Below are positions 34,872-51,823 of a DNA stretch of 64,000 nucleotides, piece after piece. Location of the stretch: contig JAULBX010027495.1 in the NCBI GenBank assembly GCA_032358255.1, forward strand, positions 124,001 to 188,000, written 5' to 3'. The stretch's first letter is position 1, and every line of letters starts with the position of its first letter. The position numbers were made by a program, and so were the translations under genes. The stretch comes from Heterotrichella gracilis (Eukaryota; Sar; Xanthophyceae; Tribonematales; Xanthonemataceae). The notes under the pieces are model-generated. The model did no database searches, was not told the DNA's origin, and was given only the letters and a program-made list of their open reading frames with translations.

Positions 34872-37800
34872 TTACCGCTCAGCCACCCCATGCTGGGCGC
34901 GCCAGTCCGCCAGAAACCCTTCCACATCCTCCACGCCCTCGGGGATTACCCTAGGGTGTTCGCTGCCGCCCTGCGCCAGGTGGCGCGCACACAGCTGCCG
35001 GCCCCGCACCCACTGCCCGCACCTGTGCCCCCACGCGGTGATCCCCCTGCATCGCACTGTCGCACCCCCCTGGGAAAGCCTCTGGCGCCACTTGGTGATG
35101 AAACCCTGCAGTGTGGATGGTGGGTGGGTGGTGGATGGTGGCGATGGACGATGCAAATGGGTGAGTGCCGGGTGGTGGAAGGGGGTATCGGGGGACAGGA
35201 GGAAGCCTCTCTTTACTTCCAGCCCCACGCCCCTTCCTGCCTTGCTTCCTGCTGGTAGGGCAACACCTACCACCCTGTACATCTACAGTGAAACGGCATT
35301 CCAAGCCGAAGACGATTCTTTGGCCTGTGTACCCTCAAGAGGGTTGCCAATATCCTTGAGGGCTTGCCGGTACCCTTGAGGGGCATGCCCAAAAACCCAA
35401 TGCATGGTGCACACAAGGGACGCACACCCCTGCCAATGCCTCAATGCCCTGTATAACACCACAGGCACTGGCACAGGCAGCCACCACAGCATGCACCCAC
35501 CCTCCCCCCTTTCTCACCTCCACATCCTCCACCCCCTCTGGGATCACCCTGTCAGTCTGCGCCAGGTGCGTGTGGCGCCAGCACAGCACCCCCGCGCCCT
35601 CGCCTTCCTCCCCGCCGCCCCCTCTCACACCCACCCCGCACTGGCGGTTGGCTGTGGTGATGGCCCGGCAGCGCTGACTGGATCGGGCGGTAATAAGCTG
35701 CAGGCAGGGGAAGGAAAAAGGTGAAGTATGAGACGCATGCGGCCAGATTAGCGGGGGAAATAAGAAACATCGCACAATGCTATGCACAATGCCTCCCATG
35801 TTACAGCTCGTACGCTCATAGTTCGGTGCATTGAACCAGCATGCAACCCCTTTTGTTGCAAGGGGCTTATAGCCTATGTTTCCAGCTCCCAGCTTTCAGC
35901 CTGCCTAGTCCTCCTAGCCTGGATAACAACAGACACATGTGCTCCCCACACAATGCCCGGCTGTGGCATGCTATGGGCCCTACCTGTGGCATGACATCCC
36001 CAGTGGCAGGTGGTGACACCCCCCCGGCAGCCGCAGCCCCATAGTGGTTAGTGCACAGCCCATCAGCAGCAGCAACATGGAGGCACCTGGGGGGTGGGTG
36101 GGGGGTGAGCGGGTGGAGGAGTCGGGGGCTGGGGAGGACAGAATTTGCAGGGGAATCATGCGAGTGGCAAGGGGTCTTGACAGCATGCGCGTGTTTAAGC
36201 TGGGGTAGCAGGCATCCAGCGTAAGCCCTCAACCCTTAATATTCATCTCTGACCCCTCTGACCCCCTATCCCCAAACCCCACACCCACCGGTGCCTGCGG
36301 GGATGGTGGCAGGGCACAAGGTCTGCAGGAGCAAGCCCAATCCCCAAACCCTACACCCTAAATCCTGGACCACAGCGCCCCACCAACCTGATCCCTGCAG
36401 AAGCAGTAGCTGAGCACCTGGTTCGCAGGAGCAAACACAAACCCTAAACCCTAAAAATGACCCACATTGCCCCACCCACCTGGTGCACGGGAGTAGACCC
36501 AAACCCTAAACATTACACCCTGGACCACAGCGCCCCACCCACCTGATGCCTGCAGGGGTGGTAGCTGAACATCTTGTGCGCGGGAGTGAACCCGAGGCTG
36601 TTTTCTGGGCAGCCATGGCGGCCAATAGAGCAGCAGCGGCAAGGGGGTCATCGGGCAGCATGCGGATCTGGGACGGGGAGGGACAACGGGAGGTCAAGAG
36701 GGGCGGACAAAGGTGTAAGGGGAGCGACTGAATGTGGGGAAAGGGGCAGGACTGCCAGGCGCCAGATGTGCAGGGCTGACTGCCAAACTGGCTATGTTGC
36801 TGGAATGCATGTAACTAAGTACCGGGAAGGGCAAGCGCATGCGGATTTGGGACGGGTTTGTGCAGAAGGGGTACCAGCAAAGCTTCGAGTTTAAGACCCT
36901 AGGCACAGGGGATGCGCACGGGGCACTTCAAAATCATGTCACGTTCCCGCAGTAGAGGTTCAGGCATTGAAAATCCAGGGTTCAGTTATGCTGATTTGGC
37001 GCACGCGCACCTATGTCAAGCTCATGCAAAAATGCCTCCTGCACAGCCTTCCACACCTTGCGGCCTGGTTAGGGTTTAGGGTCTAGGATTTAGGTCAACT
37101 GCGCACCTGCGCTGGATTCATGAAGAAGCGCCTCCAGCACAGCTTCCAGTAGGTGGACAACTGATTAGGGTTTAAATCTAGGTTAAGGTCACAGGGTTTA
37201 GGTCAACTGCACACCTGTGCTGGGTTCATATAGAAGTGCCTCCTGCACAGCTTCCAGTAGGTGGCGGCCTGGTTATGGTTTAAGTCTAGGGTTTAGGGTC
37301 TAGGTTCAGTCCTGCACACCTGCGCCGGGTTCATGAAGAAGTGCCTCCTGCACAGCTTCCAGTAGGTGGCGGCCTGGTTAGGGTTTGGGGTTTAGGGTTT
37401 AGGTCCTGCCTACCTGCGCTGGGTTCATGAAGAAATGCCTTCTACACAGCTTCCAGTAGGTGGCAGCCTGGCAGCACTGGACGCCCTGCGCGGTGACGGC
37501 ACGACACCGCTTGGGGGCACGCACGGGGTTGGCGGCCACGCGCGCCGCCGCCTCCTCTTGGAAGAAGCGCAGCGCCACCGCGGCTGCTTCGGGATCCGTG
37601 GGGAGGATGCGCACCTGTACACAAGGGGAGGAAGTACCGTTGACACGGGTTTTCGGGGAAGGACTGGGGCATGCATGTCAGGCTTCACGGTCCCTGATTT
37701 GGGATGGGCGCCTCACAGCTACATATTAGGGTGTGGGGCTCACATGTCTGGCCAGGATTCGTGCTGTTGACGATTCAAGGTGGGTGCACCTCCCGTGGGT

Positions 37801-39117
37801 GCATGCGGTGGTGCTTGCCGCACAGCTTAGGAAATACTGTTAAGGCCTAGGGTTTAAGGCTACAACTTTGAGGTCAAGATCTAGGGTTACGAGCTAAGGG
37901 TTTAGGGCATGCGCACCTCTGCAGGGTTTATGCGGTGGGGCTTCCCGCACAGCTTAGGATGTACAGTCAAGGCCTAGGGTTGAAGTCTACAACGTTGAGG
38001 TCAAGATCTAGGGTTAAGAGCTAAGGGTTTAGGGCGTGCGCACCTCTGCAGGGTTCATGCGGTGGTGCTTCCCGCACAGCTTCCAATGCGTTGCTGTGCG
38101 TGTGCATTGGACCCCATTGGGATTGACTGCAAGGCATGGCTGGCGTAGCTTGCGGCGTGGGGCGCGTGGGGTGGGGGGCGGGGGTGGCTTGGTGGATGTT
38201 GAGGCTGTGGCTGTGGCTGTGGGGTTGCTGATTTCATCTGAATCCGTGGTGGGGTGGGATGGTGGCGGGAGCGAGGGTGGCTCTGGCGTGCTCGTAGGGG
38301 TTGGACTGGTGGCGGGGCTGGTGGGACTGGTAGGATGGTCCCTGGCAATGGAATCAGCACTGGCAGTGGATTGGCCATTGGCAGTGGATAGGCCATTGGC
38401 ACTGCCCTCACTGACGCCATTTCCCCGGCCGAGGGTGCTGGGAAACCCTAGGGAAATATCGCCGTTGACAGTAAACCCTAGAGGAGTATCATTGCTGGTA
38501 CTATTGCTGCTGCTGCCTGCAGCGCCGCTGCCAATGCCACCGCCAGTGCCCTGCGTTACATCGCTAATGCTTGGCATTGCGCCCCGAAGTTGCTCATGCG
38601 ATCCGGACATGGCCTCTAGCCCAGCAAAAACAGCCTCTAGCGAGCCATCAACTCCCCTGCCTGCTGCCACCTGGCACACTGTCGCAGGTCTGCTGGCGCA
38701 GGCTGTCTGATGGGATGCAAACGACCCACCATGGTTTGCATACCCTTGCGTAGGGTATTGACGGGCCCTGGACCCATTGCCATTTGTGGCGCTTAGAGAG
38801 GGGTTGCTGCAGGCGTGGGGGCGCAGTAGCCTCCAGCGGATGCTGCCTGGCTGTGGCTGTGGCTGTGGCTGTGGCTGTGGCTGTGCCCTGGGGATGGCGT
38901 TGCGAGGCACGTGACTGCCATGGCTGCATGGCAGCTGGCGCGTCATGTGGTGTGTGTGCTCCTGGTTGTGGTGTGTGCTGCTGTGTAAGCGCTTTGCCTC
39001 ACGGGTTGACGACCTGGAGGCAACAGTGTGGACCTGAGGACCTGGATGGTGTGCATGGAGGCATGGAGGGTTACAGCCACCCAGGAGTTGTACTGCCATG
39101 ACAGGGACTACAAACAT
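34872..39117 (-). CDS. Protein with five C-x9-C-x9-C-x2-H modules (putative zinc-binding), novel
   Basis: No named family is assigned. Exons (minus): 39117-38044, 37614-37414, 36667-36543, 36086-35984, 35697-35518, 35105-34872; predicted 638 aa with all phases closing. Residues 1-320 are low complexity (QP repeats, Ser/Thr/Pro-rich). Five modules follow: C328/C338/C348/H351, C395/C405/C415/H418, C458/C468/C478/H481, C511/C521/C540/H543 and C580/C590/C600/H603. Spacing is C-x9-C-x9-C-x2-H, except 18 between the second and third Cys of module 4. Leu precedes the third Cys in all. Modules 1 and 2 share WKLC and MNPA; 4 and 5 share VIPEGVEDVE. The motif recalls DUF5763-like Cys/His repeats, by memory only. 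Start ATG 39117 preferred to an upstream GTG. Confidence 0.75.
36283..36600 (-). repeat. Minisatellite of exon 3 end in the module gene
   Basis: The exon 3 end with its donor (36534-36600) recurs at about 36470-36495 (short), 36378-36430 and 36283-36345. CCCTAAA-like runs separate the units. Copies keep the ccacc-donor region and the gcaggagcaa/gcgggagtga blocks. Confidence 0.75.
37016..37476 (-). repeat. Minisatellite of exon 2 end in the module gene, about 100-bp unit
   Basis: The exon 2 end with its donor (37410-37476) is repeated at 37312-37376, 37211-37272, 37103-37165 and, more decayed, near 37016-37065. The nearest copy differs at about 5 of 59 bases, and it still codes the half-module TYWKLCRRHFFMNPAQ followed by GT. 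Each unit ends in ggtttagggtt-type sequence. Copies lack the first half of the module and an acceptor. Confidence 0.9.
37784..38092 (-). repeat. Minisatellite of exon 1 end in the module gene, about 125-bp unit
   Basis: The exon 1 end (38036-38092) is repeated at 37909-37962 and 37784-37836, with the intervening ~75 bases (gcctagggtt...ctaagggtttaggg) also repeated. The copies retain the LCGKHHRMNPAE codons and the donor with few changes. Confidence 0.9.
38852..38884 (-). repeat. (GCTGTG)n coding repeat
   Basis: Hexanucleotide run in exon 1 of the module gene, coding alternating Gln-Pro. A shorter run lies at 38202-38222. Confidence 0.9.
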
Positions 39118-40205
39118 GTCCGGTCCCACCCAGTGAATATGCAGTCACGGTTGGCAGCACAGTGGGTATATTGGGGCGGTGGGCTCTACTCGTTATGAAA
39201 AACCCTATCCCCCTACCAGTATACCACTGCTGGTGGGGTGGTGACTCAGGATGTTGGTGACTCAGGATGTTGGGCAAACGCACCCAGATGACACAAGACA
39301 AGAACCCGCGCACAATAATCCATCACCGAGTACCTGGTGCATCGTGTCATGCACAAGCCTGAACTTTCAACCTGTGTCTGCAAACTGCAAGGGAGAAGAC
39401 TGGCCCATGGCATGAACCGCATACCCGCCACCCACAAGCCGTTTGAGGTCAATTGAAAGCGAGATCGACACCGAAACACGCTCTATAAAAGTTTACCAAC
39501 TACGGGCAAGTACCTGCCAACGTGGCAACAGTGCCGCGAGGTCAGCCAACGCATGGATTGCTGCAACCCCCCCACATCATGTTTCGGGTTGGCTCCAGCT
39601 TGCTCCTTGCTCCCGACTGCTCCCAACCTGCTTTAGGCCTGATACAGTTGCAACCATACGCTTGAATGAAGCCGAATAGCTCGTTTAGGAGGCAAGGCAG
39701 CGTCTCGTGTTGCTTCCAAACACACACACATTCGCAGCCACACACCAATGCATGCACATGGGCGATGGCGATGAAGTCGGGTGATATTTATGCTGGGGGT
39801 ATAAGATGTGAGAGATATGGCGCTGCAGCCGTCTATTAAACACACCGGACGTATGCAGGCGAGAAATGGGTGTGGGCTGCTCCTTGTTCGTCGCTTTCGC
39901 TACGCGCCACTCACCAGCCGGTTTGAGTTCGCAGGGTTTGGTGAAGGGTTTTGCTCTGCTCTGCAGCCGGGCTGACACTGTGGGCCACTCGACAGATATA
40001 AGTGTCGGTTGCGTGCCACACCGGCAGTGTTCTAAGAGCAGAATAGGACCCATGTCACTCTGTACATAGTTCCCTATTACAAGCTGCACCTCGGCGCACC
40101 ACCCTGGTATGCATGCACATGCAACGTCTCCTCTCAGTCCTTTCGTAAGCTGCCTTACTGCTGAAAGAGACCCGCATGCTTGTTTGAAAGCAAGTTTCAG
40201 TAGGC
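39118..40205. promoter_or_regulatory. Divergent promoter region, module gene and carboxypeptidase
   Basis: Upstream of both flanking genes. RY-type motifs occur at 40109-40123 (tatgcatgcacatgc), about 100-150 bases before the carboxypeptidase start, and at 39746-39759 (caatgcatgcacat). No exon is seen. Confidence 0.45.
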
Positions 40206-43200
40206 ATGGGCGTGCGTACCGGTAGACAGGCAGCGGAGGGCAGCTGGCATGACCACATGCAGGCATTCACAGTGACATGCATCCTGGCCATGATCCTTGC
40301 CTTGGCCCAGAGCGCCTCAACCACGGTGGTCCTCCCCAACGTCACCTCTTCTGGATATATACCCATCAACCATACGGAGGGCAGTGCTATGTTCTACGTG
40401 TATTACGAAGCTGGTGAGGTGGATGTGGGAGACACCACACCCATCGTGCTGTGGCTGCAGGTATGCATGCAAGCCAGTTTTGGCCGTATATAACCCGCTG
40501 CGTAGGCTGTGTTGTAGTTGTGCTCGTTCTTGTGTCCCCATCCCTCCCGTATACGTGGCCCCCTTGACCCTACCCAAGCCACCATGCCCAGGCAATGAGT
40601 GCATTTCATGGACCTGAAAGCAAGCAAGCAAGCACCTTAAAACGTGATGTAGATATTGGTTCAGTACAACTGCAGCTGAACAACCATCATGAAACCCCTG
40701 CTGACAGGACTGTAAACTGTGCGTAACCCTAAACCCTGGCCCCACCTTTCCACCCACGAACCCTAGTAGGACCCTACTCTATCCTATAACCCTTGTGAAA
40801 CCCTACCATGACCTGCTTCTGCACGCCGCTGCAGGGCGGCCCTGGCTGCGCCAGCATGTTTGGCAACCTGTATGAGCTGGGACCCCAAAGGGTTTCTGCC
40901 AACCTGACCCTAAACCCTAACAAGGGGTCCTGGAACCGGGCAGCGGGTCTGCTGTTCATCGACCAGCCAGTGGGCACAGGCTTCAGCCCGGAAGGTAGGG
41001 TTTCACCTAGGGTTTCAGCTTAGAAGGTAGGGTTTCCTGGGGTTCATCGACCAGCCGTTGGGCACATGGTTCAGCGGGAGGTAGGGTTTTACCTTGGGGT
41101 TCAGCCAGAGGTAGGGTTTCAGCCCGTCAGACGGGCTCCACACAGGCACACCCTGAGCAGGTCATCTTATTATTTTATAAACACCCTCATCTATCCCCAT
41201 GTGGTTTTATACATGTATCCTATAGGGTGTCACCTGGTATGATGGCTTCTGACCTGGGTACCCCGAGCCCTCAATCATACGCCCTAACCCTTACAGCTGA
41301 ACCCTGAACCCTGTACCAACCCTGTTGTAGGGACGGGGCGCATCCCTGATGACGAGATGCAGATGGCCGCTGACCTGTACACCGGCCTGCAAGGGTTTTT
41401 CAGGGAGCACGAAACCCTAGCGCCCCGCCCGCTGTTCATCACCGGCGAGAGCTACGCAGGGAAGTACATCCCCTCTATAGGTGAACACGCATAGGACCCC
41501 TTGGGAGATGTTGGAAAGATTTTCGAATGCATCCCCTCTCCTCCCCCTACTACCCCTGGGTGATGTCTATATAGCAGCCGGATAGCGCCACCTATATATT
41601 TTCTCTCCCCCAAAGGGGCCTTCTTCCTGATGTTCACCATACATGTGATTCCTCCCCTGCACCAGGCCATTTCATATTGCAGCTCGAGGCGGCGGCTGGC
41701 AGGAGGAACACGCACATGGCGCACTCCAGGCGACTCCCCCTTGGCTTCGATCCCCAGCCCCCCTTGTTCAATCTCCAGGGCTTGGCGATTGGGAATGGCC
41801 TCACAGACCCGATCAACCAGGTGCGGCAAACCCTGCATTTTTAAATTCAAACCTTTGGTTGGCATGCAACCGAGCAGTTTCAGGCACCAAGGTGGCGATA
41901 CATGCCCTGCAGGGTACACATGTGTTTCTTTTAGAATTTATTTATGCTCCCCAAGGGGTCCTGCACTCCACACCCTACCACATCGTGCCATGTGTCCCCA
42001 CATGCGTAAGAAAAATATAAATCATTATTAGGTGACAACGAATGTTGCATACCAGCTCTTCCAATAATTTTTCATATGCAACTGAAACCCTCAATCTTTC
42101 GCATTGCTGTTCAGGTTGCGACCAATGCCGATGCAGCATACTTCCACGGCCTCATCGGTCCCCTGCAGCGCCTGTGGGCAATGCAGCACCAGCTGGAAAT
42201 ACAGCAGCTCATCGCGGCAGGTGGGGAGGATGACGGGGGTGTGCATTAGGGTTTTGATGGGGTGAGGGTTAGGGTTTAGGGACATGACAGAGCGGGGTTT
42301 GGGTTATGCATTTGGGGGCTTCTTTCTATTCCAACTGCACTTCAACACTACCTTTGTAGCACAACTCAATGTATCAGTAGGGTTCAAATTCGATGCACGC
42401 GCCGGCCATACTCTGTGGAGCATGTAAGGGTGTGGCCCATAAGAATACCCTGGTTGGACCCTGCCGTAGGGTTTTGGGAGCAAGCGCACATTGAGCGCAG
42501 CCAGCTGCTCAAGTTCATCATTGAGAACAGCGCCATTGCCACACCATTTGACATACGACGGGCGGCCGACTATGACTCCACCCTGGCAGTGGACCGCTAC
42601 CTCAACCAACCAGAGGTCAAGGTGGGTGCAGGCGGCTGTGTGGGGGTGAGGGGGTAATGTGCATGTGCATGTGCCGTTGCGGCGTGTCCGCACAATCGTT
42701 GTAAAGAGTACAAGGGAACGTTCATGAGGAGGGGGTTGCACACACCCTTGACGTACAACGGGCGGCTGAATTGCTACCTCAACCCACTAGAGGTCAAGGT
42801 GGGTGCAGGAGGCGGTGGGGGCAGGGGTGGGCGCTATCAACATGAACAAATCAGGGGATCAGGGAGAGATGAAAAGTTGATGCCAAACCAAGAGGATTCA
42901 TCTTTGCATCTCTCCCTGCGTGGTGAAATCACCCCCCACCACCCTCCGTTTATAATTGTGCCCCTGTGGCCGCAGGAGTACCTTGGCGTGCCTCATTCCA
43001 TCACGTTTGAGGGGTGCAGCGAGCGGGTGGGGCGCGTGCTTGGCCCTGATGTGATGAAGAGTGTGGAGTACCTGGTGCCGGACCTGCTGGCGGCATACCC
43101 AATGCTGCTCTACCAAGGTGGGCGAGGCTGCTAGGGTGTAGGGTACAGGGCGGCACTAAGGTGGCTTAGGGGGAAGGATTGAGCATTGAGGCTCATATCT

Positions 43201-44159
43201 ACAATCAATGGGCAACGACATCCACCACACGTGCCTGCAGCAGTACTGTCAACCAGTCCGTAGCCCTACTGCAAAGATCATTGTCGCCCCATCCAACCTT
43301 CGCAAGCGCACATCACATCTCATCGGAGAGGACAAGGCATGACCTATCGCTTACATTGTTGCCCACCCTGTTGCAGGGCAGTATGACATCCAGGATGGGC
43401 CAGCCTCAGTGTCAGCCTGGTTGACCTCGCTGGATTGGGACCTAATTGCACCCTGGGCCGTCGCCCCCAGGAAAATCTGGGTCATTTCGGAGGAGAACGA
43501 AACCCAGGGAAATGAGCCCTTGGACCTACAGATGCCGGAATTTGTGGCGGAGAGTGAGGGTATCGGGGGCAAAAAGGGCGTGCCAGCTGGCAAGCGACTC
43601 GCGGGCTATTGGCAGAGCTATGGGGGCCTGACTCAGGTGGGGTCCTAAACCCTAAATCCATAGCCAGTGCACACTTGGCAGATCATTACGGCACATGTTG
43701 GGGTGAGTGGCTGGGTGAAGTGCAGTTAGGGTATGCTGCTGTGCAGGCTGAGGTGCTGTGCACATTTATGCTCCCCGCTGTCATGAGATTGGCCTTCAAC
43801 CTGGAGAGACGACCCCACACATCTAGCGGCATCGTTAAAACATCGCTTGCAATTGGTGAAAATGCCACCACCATGAGAGCATCAGCATCATGGTACAATG
43901 ATGGAATGCTGAGTGACGTCGAGCTGCACTCCATCATTTGGCTGGCATGGACGCAAAATTTTATTTCCATTTGATGCGCTGGGAATTACAGCTTATGGCA
44001 TCATTCGTATGATAAGCATGGATACCCACGCAGGTGATTGTGAGTGGCGCGGGTCACATGGTACCACATGACCAGCCCCTGGCGGCCCAGGTCATGCTGG
44101 AGGGGTGGATGCAACAATCAATGCAACAAGGGGGGCACCAGCATGGGGAGACAATATAG
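40206..44159 (+). CDS. Serine carboxypeptidase (peptidase family S10)
   Basis: Secretory/vacuolar carboxypeptidase, CPVL/retinoid-inducible type by resemblance. Exons: 40206-40460, 40835-40994, 41331-41480, 41666-41820, 42115-42220, 42470-42621, 42976-43117, 43377-43636, 44034-44159; 501 aa. ATG 40257 (484 aa) may be the true start, as it places the signal peptide [20 protein letters not shown] first. Catalytic triad (numbering from 40206): Ser179 in [10 protein letters not shown], Asp377 in GQYDIQDGP, His468 in [11 protein letters not shown]. Substrate-recognition motif GGPGCASM and [11 protein letters not shown] are intact, as is [11 protein letters not shown]. Introns 2 and 6 carry copies of the preceding exon ends. 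Confidence 0.95.
41037..41115 (+). repeat. Copies of carboxypeptidase exon 2 end in intron 2
   Basis: The exon 2 end (about 40955-41000) is repeated at 41037-41090, sharing ttcatcgaccagcc and gggcacatggttcagc, then more briefly at 41095-41115 (ggttcagccagaggtaggg). Each copy ends in the ggtagggttt donor sequence. Confidence 0.8.
42748..42815 (+). repeat. Copy of carboxypeptidase exon 6 end in intron 6
   Basis: Repeats 42545-42635 in shortened form: the acgacgggcggc block and the ctacctcaacc...agaggtcaaggtgggtgcagg block are kept, including the donor. Confidence 0.85.
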
Positions 44160-44732
44160 GTGTGGCGTTTATCGTGAAAGCTGTTTAATGTTATAATGTT
44201 TTGAATGCACATGTAGCCAGGCGGAGCTTTTGGGTGACGCCAAGGGTGGCCCGAGGATTTGATGTAATTTAGCCAGGCCTGGCACACATACATAATCAAC
44301 CACGCGATAATTTTAAGTGCCAATATGACACGCAATGTCATGCTCCTCAAGGAGGTTGTTTTTGTTGCGCCTCTTGGTTGTTACAGAGCCCACACCTGTC
44401 AACCATACCGGGTCATTGCATAGACCTTGAAATTGCACAGGCCTCCGCTGCTGCCATCACATACAAGTTTTTTCACCAGGCTCCAAAACAGGGTGAGGTA
44501 CACCGTATCCCACCGCAGTACCCATGTAGTCAACCTTTCCTTTCCAACCTAACCTACAAATTACGCGTGCATGCCCCTGTGGTCCTAGATGTCTTTGCAC
44601 GACCCCTTTCTACTCTCCCTCTAACCTCAATCAGTCTGTGCACAGCCCCTAGGGTCATCGCTCACCACCACTCCTCTTCACTTTTGCTGTTTCCGGCCCA
44701 AAACTCTGAACCCTTGAACACTACAAAAACCT
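44160..44732. other. Convergent 3' intergenic region
   Basis: Between the carboxypeptidase and NO66-like 3' ends. Besides the TGTAA listed separately, a TTACA near 44384 could serve the minus-strand NO66-like transcript. No exon is seen. Confidence 0.5.
44263..44267 (+). terminator. TGTAA poly(A) signal candidate, carboxypeptidase
   Basis: TGTAA, the usual chlorophyte poly(A) signal, about 105 bases after the stop codon. Confidence 0.45.
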
Positions 44733-49329
<4,597 letters not shown>

Positions 49330-50161
49330 CCTCACCTGCGACGCAGAGCAAGGCAACAGTTGAGCGCTGCATGCATGCATATGACATGCCACAGTCCCAG
49401 ACATGCACCCATGCACCCGTTGGCAGCGGTCAGCTGCGACAGACGAGGGTATAACTGACAAAAAGGGTGTTATATAAGGAAAGGAGCGGCACGTGTCCGT
49501 GCTATGGTACAGGTGTTGACTTATTATCAGCGTGGTTCTGCCGCCTAACTCTGTGACAGGTGGAACCTGAACTGCTAGCCGCAGTGCAAAGCAGGCTACG
49601 GAGAGAGGCATAATCTCCTCTGCGGCCAATAGAGAACCATAAGGAATTTATGCTATATCCCGCTGCGGTGTACTAGCGTCCGTGGTGACGTACCTTGTGG
49701 TTTGGGGTGCGTGCCACTGCGCTAGTTGGTTGTGGGATGGCAGAGAGTGGCGATGCCGACCAGCGGTGCAGTGAGTTGGGAGGTGCAGGCGTTTAGGCTA
49801 CCTTTTGAGACCTTTGTGGGCAATGTACGACAGCGCTTGGGCCTGTTGACTGTCGAGAACGGGTTCAGGCGCCGCCAGTGACTGACTAGGGTTTCGCTTC
49901 AGGACAAACCCTACTGCAACCACCCTCGCTCCGAGCTGGCAGCAATGATTGACCCGAGAATCTTAAGTGTTGGCAAGTCCACATACGCTCTTCCGACACG
50001 GGTTAACGGTATGTATCTTGTTGTCCTTCTCCCTACCCGCCTCCCACAGAGCCTAGCCGCAACCCCATGCATGCATCCTTATGCATGCATATAGCTCAAA
50101 GTGCAACTGCGAAACAGCCGCTAGTACATACGCAAGCCCGCGAGCCCGCACACACATATAC
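49330..50161. promoter_or_regulatory. Shared promoter of divergent NO66-like and PCD genes
   Basis: The two genes are divergent across 0.8 kb. RY-type motifs flank the region: 49369-49384 (gcatgcatgcatatga), 40 bases from the NO66-like ATG, and 50066-50094 (two copies, catgcatgcatcc and atgcatgcatat), about 70 bases from the PCD ATG. An ATG at 49946 opens a short frame that is probably upstream of the PCD coding region. Confidence 0.5.
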
Positions 50162-51655
50162 ATGCGGCGCGCCGCTTATTGTTTGCCGCGCTTGTTCACA
50201 GCAGCACGTGGTCCTGTCCTCAGAAACCCTGTAGCATCGTTCTCGCGCGCGATGGCGGGAAATAGCGTACCATCGATTGACGAGCTGAAAGGGATGTCGT
50301 GCGTGGGGATGTGCAGCAAGTAAGGCACCGCATGTCACGTGGTGTCGGTGGGAACCACGGCGAGAAGCATGGCATGCATTGGGTGTATTTGTGTATGCAT
50401 GCAACTGCAGCTTCCAGTCCAATGCCCTGAAACTTTCTAGCCCCGTGCTATCCTTGTCCCCCCCCCCTGCGTCCCTTGCCTTCCCCAGAATCACCCGAAA
50501 CCCTCTCTGCGTCCACTCTCTTTACCATCACCCACCCACCCTCCAGTGCACTACCCCCAGCACCCCCACACCTCCTGGGGCCCCTTCACACTCCCACTCT
50601 CTGGCCTGGGCACTGTCAATCCCCCATCGACCCCATGCATCCCCATGCCTTTAAGAGGAGATTACAGTCCTAGGCTGACAATCTCCTCCCCTATTTCCCC
50701 AGGGACACCCCCGCTATCCCACCTGCCGAGCTGGCCACCGCACTTGAGTCGCTCCCCTTGTGGCGGTTGAGCGATGACAAGAAGTCGATCACCAGGGAGT
50801 TTGTGGCAAAGAACTTTGTTGCAGGTAGGAGCTGCTGCCACGTGATGGCTGCAAGCTTGAGCAACGTACACACCTAGGGATTGCATGTGTCCCTTAGTGT
50901 GGGTGTGGGTGTTTGGTCAGGGTGAAGTTGCCCAAAGCATGTCAGGAATATTTCTTAACATCCCTTCATATTTTTCATTAAAATCTTATTTCATTTTTTC
51001 TCGGCGTTCCATTTTTTGTGTTTTGCTTATACGTTCTCTTCCTCCTGTCTTGCAGCCATTGACTTCTTCACCCGCGTGCGTGACCTTGCGGAGGCCGAGG
51101 CACACCACCCAGACCTGCACCTCACAAGGTGGGACGCATGGGTCATGGCACCGTGGTTTCCATACGTGCGATCTGTGAATTAGAAGCATGTTGCAGATCT
51201 TTGCAGCTCCTGGCAAGCTGAACCAGCATCATACATGATGTGCATAAACATGACTAGCCTTGCATGCAGTGAGCCACCCAGCAGCTTGTAGGGCTTGAAA
51301 ATAGCATTATGAAAAATACTGTCATGCAGTATATCCTACAGTACCCACCCCATGAGAACAGGTGGACCAAGTCATGCACGCCACGCCTGCACACTGTTGT
51401 GTACCCCGCTGCATCCTCACCTGCTGCAGTGCTTGCCACTCGCACAATGCACCTAACATGCTGTGCAGCGCCTGAGACATGTTCCCCCGGCTCCCCAGCT
51501 ATCGCCACGTGGCGGTGACCTTGTCCACCCATGCCATTGGTGCGCTGGCGCTGCCCGACCTCATCCTGGCTGCAAAGCTGGATGGGCTGGCGGTGGAGTA
51601 CAGCCCAAAGTGGCTGCGGGAGCACCCAGAGGCGCAGCACCCACACCAGTCATGA
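50162..51655 (+). CDS. Pterin-4a-carbinolamine dehydratase, plant type, organelle-targeted
   Basis: Dehydrates 4a-hydroxytetrahydropterin, recycling pterin cofactor (and related to moco/pterin homeostasis in plants). Exons: 50162-50319, 50703-50824, 51056-51128, 51499-51655; predicted 169 aa. The first exon gives an Arg-rich, acid-free N terminus (MRRAAYCLPRLFTAARGPVL), a mitochondrial or dual presequence. The catalytic signature is intact: EAEAHHPDLHL with His110-His111-Pro112, Tyr119, and His129 in STHAIGAL, followed by DLILAAKLD. The C terminus extends past the usual end with EYSPKWLREHPEAQ. A decayed copy of the exon 4 end lies after the stop. Confidence 0.93.
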
Positions 51656-51818
51656 AAGTCTGGATCAGATCCTGGGGAGCAGTTGGGAGTCCATTGGGCG
51701 CAGCGTGCTGCCATGCGGCATGCGCCGCGCCATGGATGGCGTGCGCGGGCGCTGCGTAATCATCGACAACCATGACATGGTGGGCCACCAGGCGGCAAAC
51801 TCAGCTCAGCTAGTAGGG

Positions 51819-51823
51819 TGTAA
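51819..51823 (+). terminator. TGTAA poly(A) signal candidate, PCD
   Basis: TGTAA about 165 bases after the PCD stop, at the very start of the duplicated exon copy. Confidence 0.4.

Noticed and set aside
36661-36870. A further copy of module-gene exon 3 start near 36840
   Set aside because: Only about 20-25 bases match (gcggatttgggacgggt); too short to list as a separate repeat.
37016-38092. CRISPR array
   Set aside because: Repeats are nearly contiguous units that copy exon borders; there are no unique spacers, and the window is eukaryotic.
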